DNA of 64,000 bases. Source: CAXMQZ01 sp963707075 (GTDB lineage: Bacteria; Acidobacteriota; Thermoanaerobaculia; Multivoradales; JAHEKO01). The position numbers were made by a program, and so were the translations under genes. Of the stretch, positions 41,934-50,921 are shown one piece after another. Position 1 is the first letter of the stretch. Every line of letters begins with the position of its first letter. The notes under the pieces were generated by a model. It ran no database searches. It was not told where the DNA came from and saw only the letters and a program-made list of their open reading frames with translations. The DNA lies in contig CAVPOX010000015.1 of assembly GCA_963707075.1 (NCBI GenBank), positions 1 to 64,000 on the forward strand, written 5' to 3'.

Positions 41934-43064
41934 TCAAGTCAGACTCCAGCCATCTAGTTGCTGGGTAATGAGCTCGCGGAAGCCAGTCTCGAACTTCGCC
42001 GTTGAGAAATCCTCCGCCCGCCGCCTCAGGTTCATTTCATTGAATCGGATTGTGAGAGATTTGTCAATCGCCGCCGCGACCGCCTCGGCTGAATCGCTTG
42101 ACGGATAGAGCACGCCATGCACCCCGTCATCGACGATATCCAGCACCCCTCCTTGCCCAAGAGCGACCACGGGGCAGCCGCAGGCGAGGGCCTCTACGGT
42201 TGAGATGCCGAAGTCCTCGATTCCGGGTTGCAGGAAGCAATGGGCTCGCTGGTACAGGTCCTCGAGCGTACTCTCATCGACCCGACCGAGCCATCGCGTG
42301 CGGGGTCCAGCCAACTCGCTCAATCGCTCCTTCTCCGGCCCCGCACCGACTATCCTCAGCTCCACATTGGCCCTCTCGCAGGCTGCGACCGCCAGATCGA
42401 TTCTCTTGTAGGGAGACAGTGCGGAGACCATCAAGCAGAACCTCTCCCGCGGCTTGGCCGCGGGGGTGAAACGATCGGTGTCTACCGGTGGGTGGAGCAC
42501 TTCTGCCTGACGGCGGTAGTAGCGCTCGATCCGTTGAGCCACGAAGTTGGAGTTGGCCACGAACAGATCGACTCGTCCGGAGCTGGCGACATCCCAGTTG
42601 CGCAGACGACTCAATATGAGGCTGCGAACTCTGGCCACGAGACCTGTCCGGCGCGGGAAATAGGCATGCTCCTGATCCCAGGCATAGCGCATCGGAGTGT
42701 GGCAGTAGCAGAGATGAAAGGCCCCGGGACGAGGCACAACGCCCTTGGCGACACAATGACTGGAGCTGATTACCAGATCGTAGGGGGTGAGGTCGAAGTC
42801 CTCGATCGCAGCGGGAAAGGCAGGCAGCCAGCGCCGGTAGTTCTTTCTTACGCCGGGATAGCCCTGGAGGTAACTGGCTGTGATCGGGTGGCTCTCGATC
42901 TCTCGGCTCACACTGCCCCGGAAGTGAAACAGGGTGAAGATCGGTGCGGCGGGAAAGAGCCGAGCAATCTGTGTCAGAACCTTCTCGCCACCTCGCATCC
43001 CGGTGAGCCAGTCGTGAACCAGGGCGACACGGGATCCCGAGGCCCGCTCTGCCGCGTCGCTCAA
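41934..43064 (-). CDS. GT4 glycosyltransferase
   Basis: A 376-residue GT-B glycosyltransferase, family 4. Acceptor-side start VALVHDWLTGMRGGEKVL is typical of mannosyltransferases of the WbaZ kind. The donor site has the E-x7-E motif in EDFGISTVEALACGCPVVA. No signal or membrane helix. It overlaps the upstream GT4 gene by four bases (ATGA). It probably extends the lipid-linked repeat unit; sugar and linkage cannot be read from the sequence. Confidence 0.91.
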   Translation of the reverse strand: MSDAAERASGSRVALVHDWLTGMRGGEKVLTQIARLFPAAPIFTLFHFRGSVSREIESHPITASYLQGYPGVRKNYRRWLPAFPAAIEDFDLTPYDLVISSSHCVAKGVVPRPGAFHLCYCHTPMRYAWDQEHAYFPRRTGLVARVRSLILSRLRNWDVASSGRVDLFVANSNFVAQRIERYYRRQAEVLHPPVDTDRFTPAAKPRERFCLMVSALSPYKRIDLAVAACERANVELRIVGAGPEKERLSELAGPRTRWLGRVDESTLEDLYQRAHCFLQPGIEDFGISTVEALACGCPVVALGQGGVLDIVDDGVHGVLYPSSDSAEAVAAAIDKSLTIRFNEMNLRRRAEDFSTAKFETGFRELITQQLDGWSLT

Positions 43065-44218
43065 GGGGTCCCCGAAATCTGTCGAATCGTCGTGCGCTTC
43101 GGGGCCTGCAGTGCGGCTCGATAGACCTCGAGGGTCTGTTCTGCGGTGCGGGGCCAGCGAAAATCATCCGCGCGCCGCAGGCCAAGCTTCTTCAGGGCTT
43201 CTCGGTGTTCGGGATCGGCCATGCACTGGGCGATCGCCTTGGCGATCTCCTCGACGTCGAGAGGGTTGACCAGGTGGCTATAGCCTTCGGCGATCTCGCG
43301 CAAAGCCGAGGTCTTTGATGTGATCACCGGCACACCGGAAGCCATGGCTTCGACAACAGGCAGGCCGAAACCCTCGTAGAGGGTGGGGAAAACGAACAGT
43401 GTGGCCCCCTGGTAGAGGGCTGGCAGAGCCTCTTCGGGAACATGGCCGACCAGTCGAATTCGGTTTCCGAGTCCGAGTTGCTCAGCTCGCTGTCGGACCT
43501 TGAACTCCATCCCTTCGCGGTCTCCCACACAGACAAGGTCGGCATCGTAGTCCAGTATCTCCAGCGACCGCGCATAGGCTTTGACCACGTTGTCGAGGTT
43601 CTTGTGGGGCTTGGGGTTGCCAACAAACAGCAGATAGGGCTGATCGACACCGAATTCCTTCAACCTGGCTGAGATAGCGGTTTGCGAGAGCTTTTCTCGG
43701 TAGCGATCGGTCACCCCGGAATAGACGACCCGGATCTTCCGGCCATCGACCTTGAAGTAGTCCATCAGATCGGTCTTGGTGTTCTGTGAAACGGCGATGA
43801 TTCTGTCGCCTCGGGACAAGCTTCGCCGAATCATGCGCTGGGCATAGAAATAGGCCAGGGTGCTGGGCAGGAACTCCGGGTAGAGGAGGTGAATGATGTC
43901 GTGGATGGTCACGACCGCTCGACAAGGGACCACCGCCGGCAGGACGTAGTGTGTCGAGTGATAGAGATCAATCTCGAGTCGAAACAGCCGCCAGGATAGT
44001 GCCATCAGCTCCCTGATCGAGTAGGAGGGCGATCGCTCGACAACGACGCGAAAGTTCTCCGGGAGATCTCCGAGCTTCTCACTAGCCTGCTGGCCAGCGA
44101 ACAGGATGTACCGGTCCTCTTGATCCAGCGCCCCGAGTGCAGCGATCAGGTTCCGGATGTAGGTTCCAATCCCGAAGTCACTGAGCTTGCGGGCATCGAT
44201 GGCGATGTTGTAGGGCAC
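43061..44218 (-). CDS. GT4 glycosyltransferase
   Basis: A 385-residue GT4 enzyme. The N-terminus IAIDARKLSDFGIGTYIRNL is the rhamnosyl/mannosyltransferase-type acceptor region. The middle VVTIHDIIHLLYPEFLP and the donor motif YEGFGLPVVEAMASGVPVI are conserved. It shares plan and motifs with the 44267 and 45420 genes, so the three look like duplicates that have since diverged. It overlaps the downstream gene by four bases. Confidence 0.92.
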   Translation of the reverse strand: MPYNIAIDARKLSDFGIGTYIRNLIAALGALDQEDRYILFAGQQASEKLGDLPENFRVVVERSPSYSIRELMALSWRLFRLEIDLYHSTHYVLPAVVPCRAVVTIHDIIHLLYPEFLPSTLAYFYAQRMIRRSLSRGDRIIAVSQNTKTDLMDYFKVDGRKIRVVYSGVTDRYREKLSQTAISARLKEFGVDQPYLLFVGNPKPHKNLDNVVKAYARSLEILDYDADLVCVGDREGMEFKVRQRAEQLGLGNRIRLVGHVPEEALPALYQGATLFVFPTLYEGFGLPVVEAMASGVPVITSKTSALREIAEGYSHLVNPLDVEEIAKAIAQCMADPEHREALKKLGLRRADDFRWPRTAEQTLEVYRAALQAPKRTTIRQISGTP

Positions 44219-44266
44219 TATGTATGGTTCCTGGCCAGGCGGTACCTGTCCCGCAGGCTATTGTAT

Positions 44267-45385
44267 TCAATCGAGCGCCTGGAGAAAGAGCTGCTCCATC
44301 TGGTCTGCCGAGCGTGTCCAGCGAAACGATTGAGCCCGACGCCACCCCCTGTTGCCGAGCTCGGTACGGAGCGCGTCACTGTCGAGCAGGCGGCCAATCG
44401 CCTGGGCCAGCTCTGCGGGCTCCTGCGGGTCGAAGAGGATTCCGGCGTCGCCGACAACTTCCGGCAGGCTGGAACGGTTCGAAGCGATGGTCGGGATGCC
44501 ACAGGCCATGGCTTCGGCGACAGGCAGTCCGAAGCCTTCGTAGAGTGAAGGGTAGACGAAGATCGATGCAGCCTGCATCAGGTTGACCAGCCGAGATCTC
44601 GAGACTCTTCCCAGGTAGTGGAGCCCCTGGCTGGCGAGCCCCTCGATGCGGCGCAGGAGCTGGACACTGCGCCAGCCGTAGGGCCCGGTGAGAATCAGGG
44701 GGGGGGTGTCGGTGCGATTGGCCCGCAGGCTTTCCCAGGCGGTGAGCAGGGTGTCGATGTTCTTGCGTGGTTCGAGCGTCCCGGAATACATGATGTACCC
44801 GGATGGACAACCGAGGTCTGCTCGAGTGGCCTCGATTTCCTGAGGAATACCGGGGCGGAATTTTATGTCGACTCCTGGATAGATGACTTCGACTCGCGAG
44901 CTGCAATTGGGGAAATGGCGACGCAGGTCGTCGGCGGTGGACCGGGAGTCGACGGCGATGCAGCGCGCCTTGTCGAGCGTATTCGACAGAAAGGGCAGGA
45001 CACTCAGTCTCACCTTGAGTCTGTGGGTCTGGGGGTGGAGTAGCGTTGTCAGGTCGTGCACTGTGACGACACCGGGGATTCCGAGGCGCATGGGCAGGAT
45101 CGTGATCGGAGACCAGAAGAGGTCGATGTCGCCGCGTTGGAGCCGACCCGGAAGGATGAGTTGCTGCCACCATACCCCGAACGGGCCGCCGTGGAACTCG
45201 AGCGAGATTCTCGAATCGGCGTGTAATTCTTCGTCCAAGACGGGCCGATGCGACATTCCGACGTAGGTTGCCGAGCTTCTGCTGGCCAACTCCTGCAGCA
45301 TGGACCTGGTATAAAAGCCGATGCCCGAGGTGACACCAACCAGGGCGCGCATGTCGACAGCGATCTTGGGTGGGTCTGCAGTCAT
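44267..45385 (-). CDS. GT4 glycosyltransferase
   Basis: A 372-residue GT4 enzyme with the N-terminal plan IAVDMRALVGVTSGIGFYTR, central VVTVHDLTTLLHPQTH, phosphate-site GTLEPRKNIDTLL and donor motif YEGFGLPVAEAMACGIPTI. It is probably cytosolic or loosely bound to the inner membrane. The gene lies 48 bases upstream of the next GT4 gene and 34 bases downstream of the 45420 gene. Confidence 0.92.
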   Translation of the reverse strand: MTADPPKIAVDMRALVGVTSGIGFYTRSMLQELASRSSATYVGMSHRPVLDEELHADSRISLEFHGGPFGVWWQQLILPGRLQRGDIDLFWSPITILPMRLGIPGVVTVHDLTTLLHPQTHRLKVRLSVLPFLSNTLDKARCIAVDSRSTADDLRRHFPNCSSRVEVIYPGVDIKFRPGIPQEIEATRADLGCPSGYIMYSGTLEPRKNIDTLLTAWESLRANRTDTPPLILTGPYGWRSVQLLRRIEGLASQGLHYLGRVSRSRLVNLMQAASIFVYPSLYEGFGLPVAEAMACGIPTIASNRSSLPEVVGDAGILFDPQEPAELAQAIGRLLDSDALRTELGNRGWRRAQSFRWTRSADQMEQLFLQALD

Positions 45386-45419
45386 CGCGAAGCCATTGTG
45401 CTACATGTACGAGCCCTCG

Positions 45420-46805
45420 TCACGAGGACTCCGCAGTGGCCCGCCTCCAGACGGCGAGGGTCTCTTCGGCCGCACGGTCCCAGCTCAGCCGACTGGCATG
45501 CGCCTTCCCTTTCCTGGAGAGTTCCTGGGCGAGGCTCCTGTTTGCGAGGACCCGCATGACCTCTGCGGCAAACAGGTCGGGTCGGTCCGACGGCGCGAAC
45601 AGGGCACCGTCGCCCGCGACCTCGCGCAGAACCGGAAGATCGCTACAGATCAAAGGAGTTCCTGCCCACTGTGCCTCGACTGCCGGAAGTCCGAAGCCTT
45701 CATAAAGCGATGGGAAGAGCACGAGCTGAGCGGACTGGTAGAGAGCGGCCAGTTCGGGTTCGGAAACGTAGCCGAGGTGGCGCAGCCAACCCGCGGCCTC
45801 GGCCTTCTCGACTTCGGAGCGAATGGCCTCTGTCTTCCAACCGTATTTGCCGACCAGGATCAGTAGGGGTGGGTCCTGCATCTGCTCGCGGACGAGTCTC
45901 CAGCAGGCCAACAGGCCTTCGATGTTCTTGCGTGGCTCCAGGGTCCCGACATGCAGAGCGAAGCGATGGCCGGCCACGGCGGGGAGAGGGTTGGCCGAGA
46001 CCGTGGCCAGCTGTCCGGGGCCGTGATGGACAACCTGGATGCGGTCGGGTCTCGGGTAGCCGTCCCGAATCAACTCGTCGCGCACTGCGCTGCTAACCGT
46101 GATCAATCGGTCCGACTTCTCGAGAGTGCGGTCGAGTTGTTCGGCCAACTCTTGCAGGGTCTCCTCCCGGAGGGTCCAGGGAACCGCGCGGAATCCGAGA
46201 TCGTGGATCGTGGCGACGAGAGATCCGCGTGCCAGAGAGAATCGACGCGGCAAGAAGTAGTTGGGTGCAAACAGGACTTGACTACCGTGGGCCGCGATCA
46301 AGAGCGGTTCGAGTCGGCGCAGGAGACGGGTGACGGTGCCAGCGAAAAGCACCTCTTTTGACGAGATGTCGTAGTGAACCATCTCCAGGGCATCGCCCAC
46401 GGGCGGCGCCACCGTTGGGGGCTCGAGGTCCGGGCTGCGGACGATCGTGGGCGAGAAGAGCAGTAGCCGGATGTCCTGGCGGTCTGCAAGGTGCTCGAGG
46501 AGACGAAACAGATACCAGCCGATCCCAGTCAGCGGCTCCCAGAAGGCGGCGATGTCGACAGCGACTGTCAGGCGCTCATCGCGCCGATACCGCTGCAGCG
46601 TTGCGAGGGACTGAGACACCCAGGCAAGGGTGGACGGGGTCTTGCGGATGCCGTTCCAGACCAGGCGGAAGGACCTGTCCATTGCCCAGTTGTAGGCTTT
46701 GCGAGCGCGTGGGAATCGCCGTGCGAGAGCCCTTCGCAGAGACTTGATCGGGGGTTTTGGCCCGTTGGGCGTGGCGGGCGCGGGTTTCGAGCTGGTCGCA
46801 GACAT
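45420..46805 (-). CDS. GT4 glycosyltransferase, first gene of array
   Basis: A 461-residue GT4 enzyme. About 80 basic residues (LRRALARRFPRARKAYNWA) precede the GT-B core, an extension absent from its two shorter paralogues and possibly membrane-associating. The core starts VAVDIAAFWEPLTGIGWYLF; the phosphate site is GTLEPRKNIEGLL and the donor motif YEGFGLPAVEAQWAGTPLI. It is the first gene of the minus-strand array and diverges from yceD. Confidence 0.91.
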   Translation of the reverse strand: MSATSSKPAPATPNGPKPPIKSLRRALARRFPRARKAYNWAMDRSFRLVWNGIRKTPSTLAWVSQSLATLQRYRRDERLTVAVDIAAFWEPLTGIGWYLFRLLEHLADRQDIRLLLFSPTIVRSPDLEPPTVAPPVGDALEMVHYDISSKEVLFAGTVTRLLRRLEPLLIAAHGSQVLFAPNYFLPRRFSLARGSLVATIHDLGFRAVPWTLREETLQELAEQLDRTLEKSDRLITVSSAVRDELIRDGYPRPDRIQVVHHGPGQLATVSANPLPAVAGHRFALHVGTLEPRKNIEGLLACWRLVREQMQDPPLLILVGKYGWKTEAIRSEVEKAEAAGWLRHLGYVSEPELAALYQSAQLVLFPSLYEGFGLPAVEAQWAGTPLICSDLPVLREVAGDGALFAPSDRPDLFAAEVMRVLANRSLAQELSRKGKAHASRLSWDRAAEETLAVWRRATAESS

Positions 46806-46900
46806 CGGACAAGCCGGATCCTATCCGACCCGGACCCGAGAATAGAGGGCGGCCGCTGCCCGGCGGTTGCTCGTCCCCCTGGCGAGCCCGGCAGAACGGA

Positions 46901-46929
46901 TTGACACCTCGAGGCTAATCTCGTAGTCT
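46901..46929 (+). promoter_or_regulatory. Sigma-70 promoter of yceD-rpmF-plsX unit
   Basis: A perfect TTGACA at 46901-46906 with a 17-base spacer to TAGTCT at 46924-46929. Transcription would begin near 46936, about 20 bases before the yceD ATG. This is the best promoter match in the window. Confidence 0.65.
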
Positions 46930-46956
46930 CATGCGTCGGTCCGGGAGTCTCGTACC

Positions 46957-47478
46957 ATGAAAATCCGCTTGGACAAGATCGGTGCCGAGCCCCATCGGTG
47001 GCAGGAGACTCTCGCAGTTTCTCCGGCTGAGCTGGAACGGACCGAGCTGCTCGACCTGGGAGAGATCTCGTGGTCGGGAAAGGTGGAGAGCGATGGGCCG
47101 AGGTTCCGGGTCGAAGCTGCTCTGTCGTATGAGCAGACTTTGGCCTGTGACCGGTGTTTGGCTTCCATCGTGCAGACGGTGGAGAGCGAAGTGGCTCTGC
47201 TGGTGCTGCCAAGCGCACCGCAGCCGACGGATGAGGAGCTGGAGCTGAGTGCCGAGGATCTCGAGGTTCTCTATCTGGAAGGTGCAGAGCTGGATGTCCA
47301 GCAGATCCTGCTGGAACAATTGCAACTGAACGTGCCGATGAGAGCAATATGCAGGGAAGACTGCCAGGGCCTGTGCCCCCAGTGTGGGATCAACCGCAAC
47401 CTCGAGACCTGTGCCTGCGAGACTGCGACGACAGATCCCCGGTGGGAGGCCCTGCGGAGCTTGCAGAAAGACAATTGA
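46957..47478 (+). CDS. yceD: YceD/DUF177 family protein
   Basis: A 173-residue protein of the YceD (DUF177) family, regularly encoded just before rpmF and implicated in 23S rRNA accumulation. It has a CDRC motif (ALACDRCLAS type, near residue 65) and a C-terminal cysteine cluster CREDCQGLCPQCGINRN that should bind zinc. The family's molecular role is incompletely known. rpmF follows after 41 bases. Confidence 0.9.
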   Translation: MKIRLDKIGAEPHRWQETLAVSPAELERTELLDLGEISWSGKVESDGPRFRVEAALSYEQTLACDRCLASIVQTVESEVALLVLPSAPQPTDEELELSAEDLEVLYLEGAELDVQQILLEQLQLNVPMRAICREDCQGLCPQCGINRNLETCACETATTDPRWEALRSLQKDN

Positions 47479-47519
47479 CCTGGCCCTCAGAGCCAGTTTC
47501 CAAGGAAGGTTGACCAGCC

Positions 47520-47705
47520 ATGGCAAATCCAAAGCGACGACACTCGAAGGCAAGGCGGGATCGACGTCGGTCTCATGATGCATTGTCGACGCCGGCGAGA
47601 TCTGTTTGTCCGAATTGCGGCGAGACCAAGATCCCTCACCGGGCCTGCAGTCACTGCGGACACTACCGGGGATCGGAAGTCATCGAGCCCAGGGAAGCTC
47701 TCTAA
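47520..47705 (+). CDS. rpmF: 50S ribosomal protein L32
   Basis: A 61-residue L32 protein of the large ribosomal subunit. It starts MANPKRRHSKARRDRRRSHDA and carries a zinc ribbon, CPNC and CSHC, so this is the zinc-binding (C+) form. The yceD-rpmF-plsX order is the normal bacterial arrangement. Confidence 0.97.
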   Translation: MANPKRRHSKARRDRRRSHDALSTPARSVCPNCGETKIPHRACSHCGHYRGSEVIEPREAL

Positions 47706-47836
47706 AAAGTCCACCCTGCTGTCGAACCCCCTTAAGTTCACACCGCAATTTAGGCAATAATGCGATTCATGTTTCCCGCCTGAAACGTGCGGGTGCGGTG
47801 GGTGTCGTCTCGAGTGTGACCATGGAGCGCTCCGAA

Positions 47837-48880
47837 ATGCATATCGCGGTCGACGCGATGGGTGGTGATTTCGCTCCCGGAGCCACGGTTGCCGGTGCCT
47901 TCGAGGCAGCAACTGAACAGGGGATATCCATTCTGCTGGTCGGCCAAAAGGAACCTTTGGAAAAGCGACTGGAGCGACTGGGTGATCACCGGGGGAGGAT
48001 CGAGATTGTCCAGGCCACCGAGGTGGTGGAAATGGACGAGCCTCCAATTACCCCGATTCGCAAGAAAAGGGACTCCTCGATTCGCGTTTGCGCCGAACTG
48101 GTCAAGGAAGGCCGCGCCCAGGCCCTGGTGACAGCGGGGAATACCGGTGCAGCGATGATCGTAGCCAAGACCGTGATCGGTGCCATCAAGGGCGTCGATC
48201 GGCCGGCGTTGGCCGCTGTGCTTCCCAATCCCAAAGGCAATACTGTCATCCTGGATGTCGGTGCCAATGTCGACAGCAAGGCGGCGCACCTTCGTCAGTT
48301 CGCGGTGATGGGCTATTTCTACGCCCAGGAAGTCCTGGGCACAGATTCGCCGCGGGTAGGCTTGTTGTCGATCGGTGAAGAGGAGGGCAAAGGAACGGAT
48401 CTGACCCGGCAGGTCTTCCGGGAGATGAAGGAGGGTGGATTCAACTTCATCGGCAATGTCGAGGGCAGCGACGTATTCAACGGTGCGGTCGATGTCGTCG
48501 TTTGCGACGGATTCGTCGGCAACGTGGTGCTCAAGAGTGCGGAGAGCCTGGCCGAGGCTACCGCCGCCATGATGCGTGACGAGCTCGACAGATCCTGGAT
48601 TGCGAGACTGGGCTATCTCCTCGCCAAGCCCGCGTTTTCCCGCTTTCGCCGGAGAGTCGACTATCGAGAGTACGGTGCTGCCCCTCTTCTTGGAGTGGAA
48701 GGTGGTTGTTTTGTCGGGCACGGCCGTTCCAATGCCAAGGCGGTGCGCAACTCTATTCGCCGCGCCGTCGAGTTCTGTGAAGCCGACCTCCACAACAAGA
48801 TCCGTGACAAGCTCGCCGAGCTACACACTCGCGAAGACAGATTGCTGCGAATGTCGGAAAACCGGGAGGTCGAGGTCTGA
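47837..48880 (+). CDS. plsX: Phosphate acyltransferase PlsX
   Basis: A 347-residue enzyme that makes acyl phosphate from acyl-ACP for phospholipid synthesis. Landmarks are IAVDAMGGDFAPG at the N-terminus, VTAGNTGAAM and DVGANVDSKAAHLRQFAVMG. ATG 47837 is preferred, with GGAG eight bases upstream; an open frame reaching to 47606 runs through rpmF and is not coding. The stop shares one base with the fabD start. Confidence 0.96.
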   Translation: MHIAVDAMGGDFAPGATVAGAFEAATEQGISILLVGQKEPLEKRLERLGDHRGRIEIVQATEVVEMDEPPITPIRKKRDSSIRVCAELVKEGRAQALVTAGNTGAAMIVAKTVIGAIKGVDRPALAAVLPNPKGNTVILDVGANVDSKAAHLRQFAVMGYFYAQEVLGTDSPRVGLLSIGEEEGKGTDLTRQVFREMKEGGFNFIGNVEGSDVFNGAVDVVVCDGFVGNVVLKSAESLAEATAAMMRDELDRSWIARLGYLLAKPAFSRFRRRVDYREYGAAPLLGVEGGCFVGHGRSNAKAVRNSIRRAVEFCEADLHNKIRDKLAELHTREDRLLRMSENREVEV

Positions 48881-49824
48881 TGGCGCGTCGAGTTGCACTG
48901 CTCTTTCCGGGACAGGGTTCGCAAAGTGTGGGCATGGGCCGAGAATGGGCCGAGGAGTCGGTGGTGGCGAAGGAAGTCTTCGCAGAGGCTGATGATGTGC
49001 TCGGGTTCGCGCTTTCGGAGCTTTGTTGGAGCGGACCGGAAGAGGAGCTTCGGCTCACTGCCAATACCCAGCCGGCGCTGCTGGCAACCGCTATCGCGAT
49101 CTATCGAGGGGCGAACGATCTGGGTTTCGAACCTGTCGCAATGGCGGGCCACAGCCTCGGTGAGTACTCGGCGTTGGTGGCCGCGGGGAGTCTCCAGTTC
49201 GAGGATGCCTTGACGTTGGTCCGGCGCCGCGGCGAATTCATGCAGGAGGCGGTGCCGGTGGGTGAGGGCGCGATGGCCGCAATTCTGGGGCTGGGGTCGG
49301 ACGAGGTAGCGGCGGTAACAGCCGAGCTCACCGGCGAGGGAGTGTGCACTGTGGCGAACTTCAACGCTCCCGAGCAAACGGTGATCGCCGGGCACGTTGG
49401 TACGGTTCTGGCGGCGATGGACCGGTGTAAGGAAAAGGGTGCGCGTCGGGCCATTCAGTTGCCTGTGTCGGCTCCTTTTCATTCACCGCTGATGGCCCCC
49501 GCGCGGCGCCAGTTGACTCCCTTTCTGAAGGGGACCAGTTTCTCGGATCCATCAGTACCCGTGGTCTGCAATATCGATGCGCAACCAGTCGTCGCGGGCG
49601 AGGCCGCCCAGGACGCCTTGATCCGGCAGATCGATGGGCCGGTTCGATGGGTCGAATCGGTCGCGTGGATGACCGGACCCATGGAGGCAGATCTCTTTAT
49701 CGAGGTCGGTCCAGGGACGGTCTTGACCGGATTGAATCGTCGTAACGCACCGCAAGCCACGACGCTGAGTCTGTCCAGGCCCGCTGATCTGGGGAAGCTC
49801 GAGGAGGTGTTGAGTCAATCATGA
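48880..49824 (+). CDS. fabD: Malonyl-CoA:ACP transacylase
   Basis: A 314-residue FabD, which loads malonate onto ACP. The nucleophile is Ser92 in GHSLGEYSAL; FPGQGSQSVGMG near residue 10 and the His in PVSAPFHSPLM complete the site. The start overlaps the plsX stop by one base (TGATG) and the stop overlaps fabG by four, so translation is coupled. No fabH lies between plsX and fabD. Confidence 0.97.
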   Translation: MARRVALLFPGQGSQSVGMGREWAEESVVAKEVFAEADDVLGFALSELCWSGPEEELRLTANTQPALLATAIAIYRGANDLGFEPVAMAGHSLGEYSALVAAGSLQFEDALTLVRRRGEFMQEAVPVGEGAMAAILGLGSDEVAAVTAELTGEGVCTVANFNAPEQTVIAGHVGTVLAAMDRCKEKGARRAIQLPVSAPFHSPLMAPARRQLTPFLKGTSFSDPSVPVVCNIDAQPVVAGEAAQDALIRQIDGPVRWVESVAWMTGPMEADLFIEVGPGTVLTGLNRRNAPQATTLSLSRPADLGKLEEVLSQS

Positions 49825-50570
49825 GCATGCTCGAGTTGAATGGCAGGACGGCCCTGGTGACCGGAGCCTCCCAGGGTATTGGCGAAGCGGTAGCGCGTCG
49901 ACTGGCAGCCCAGGGCGCCAGAGTCATCGTTGCGGCACGCGGTGTCGACAAGCTGCAGCGGCTGGCCGATGAGATCAGCAAAGCCGGGCGGGACGCTCTG
50001 GCCTTGCCGCTGGATCTGGCTGATCCCGAGGCCGTAGGTGAGAGCCTGAAAGGCCTGCCGTCTGAGTTTGGTGAGGTCGATATTCTGGTCAACAACGCAG
50101 GCATCACGGCGGACAACCTCTTTGCCAGAATGAAGCTGGAGCAATGGGAGCAGGTAGTCCAGGTCAATCTGACGGGCGCCTTCCTGGTGACGAGAGCGCT
50201 CTGCCGCGGCATGATGCGGCGCAGGTGGGGCCGGATCATCTCGGTCTCGTCAGTCGTGGGTCTGATGGGAAACGCCGGTCAAGTCAACTACGCAGCGGCC
50301 AAGGCGGGCCTGGTGGGTTTCAGTAAGGCCCTGGCACGGGAAGTGGCCCCACGCAATGTCACCGTCAACGTGGTTGCACCCGGATTCATCGAAACGGCCA
50401 TGACAGATCAGATTCCGGAGAAGAACCGACTGGCTTTGCTCGAAGCCATTCCACTCGGTCGACTCGGGGCAGTCGACGATGTGGCGGCGGCGGTTGCCTA
50501 TCTGGCGAGTGAAGAAGCTGCCTACGTGACCGGGCATGTCCTCAATGTCTCCGGGGGACTCTATATCTGA
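49821..50570 (+). CDS. fabG: 3-oxoacyl-ACP reductase
   Basis: A 249-residue short-chain dehydrogenase that reduces 3-ketoacyl-ACP with NADPH. Cofactor motif TGASQGIG, NNAG, catalytic Ser in SSVVGLMGN, and Tyr-Lys in YAAAKAG; the C-terminal GHVLNVSGG is typical of FabG. It overlaps fabD by four bases and precedes acpP by 105 bases, a gap that holds a possible promoter. Confidence 0.97.
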   Translation: MSMLELNGRTALVTGASQGIGEAVARRLAAQGARVIVAARGVDKLQRLADEISKAGRDALALPLDLADPEAVGESLKGLPSEFGEVDILVNNAGITADNLFARMKLEQWEQVVQVNLTGAFLVTRALCRGMMRRRWGRIISVSSVVGLMGNAGQVNYAAAKAGLVGFSKALAREVAPRNVTVNVVAPGFIETAMTDQIPEKNRLALLEAIPLGRLGAVDDVAAAVAYLASEEAAYVTGHVLNVSGGLYI

Positions 50571-50607
50571 AGTGACGGGGGTTGTCGTAGACTGCCGCCG
50601 ATCATTG

Positions 50608-50616
50608 TGCTACAAA
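50608..50616 (+). promoter_or_regulatory. Possible extended -10 upstream of acpP
   Basis: TGCTACAAA in the fabG-acpP gap, about 60 bases before ATG. acpP is highly expressed in most bacteria, so an extra promoter would make sense. Confidence 0.35.
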
Positions 50617-50675
50617 ACGCGAACCGTAACAGTCCTCGACAGGCTGGATGAAAAAACAGGAAGAGAGGAAGATCT

Positions 50676-50918
50676 ATGTCAGTAGGTGACAAGGTAAAGG
50701 GCATTATCGTGGAGCAGCTCGGCGTGGATGCTGACGAGGTGACTCTGGAAGCGAGTTTCACCGACGACCTTGGTGCTGATTCACTGGACATCGTTGAGTT
50801 GGTGATGGCTTTCGAGGAGGAGTTCGGAATCGAGATTCCTGACGAGGACGCCGAGAAGATCAGCCGAGTCCAGGAAGCCATCAGCTACATCGAGTCGCAA
50901 GTAAGCTCTGGAGAATAG
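50676..50918 (+). CDS. acpP: Acyl carrier protein
   Basis: An 80-residue ACP. The phosphopantetheine is attached to Ser36 in DLGADSLDIVELVMAFEE. The protein is acidic and four-helical as expected. The ribosome site GGAAGAGAGGAAG is purine-rich. fabF follows after three bases. Confidence 0.98.
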   Translation: MSVGDKVKGIIVEQLGVDADEVTLEASFTDDLGADSLDIVELVMAFEEEFGIEIPDEDAEKISRVQEAISYIESQVSSGE

Positions 50919-50921
50919 AGC

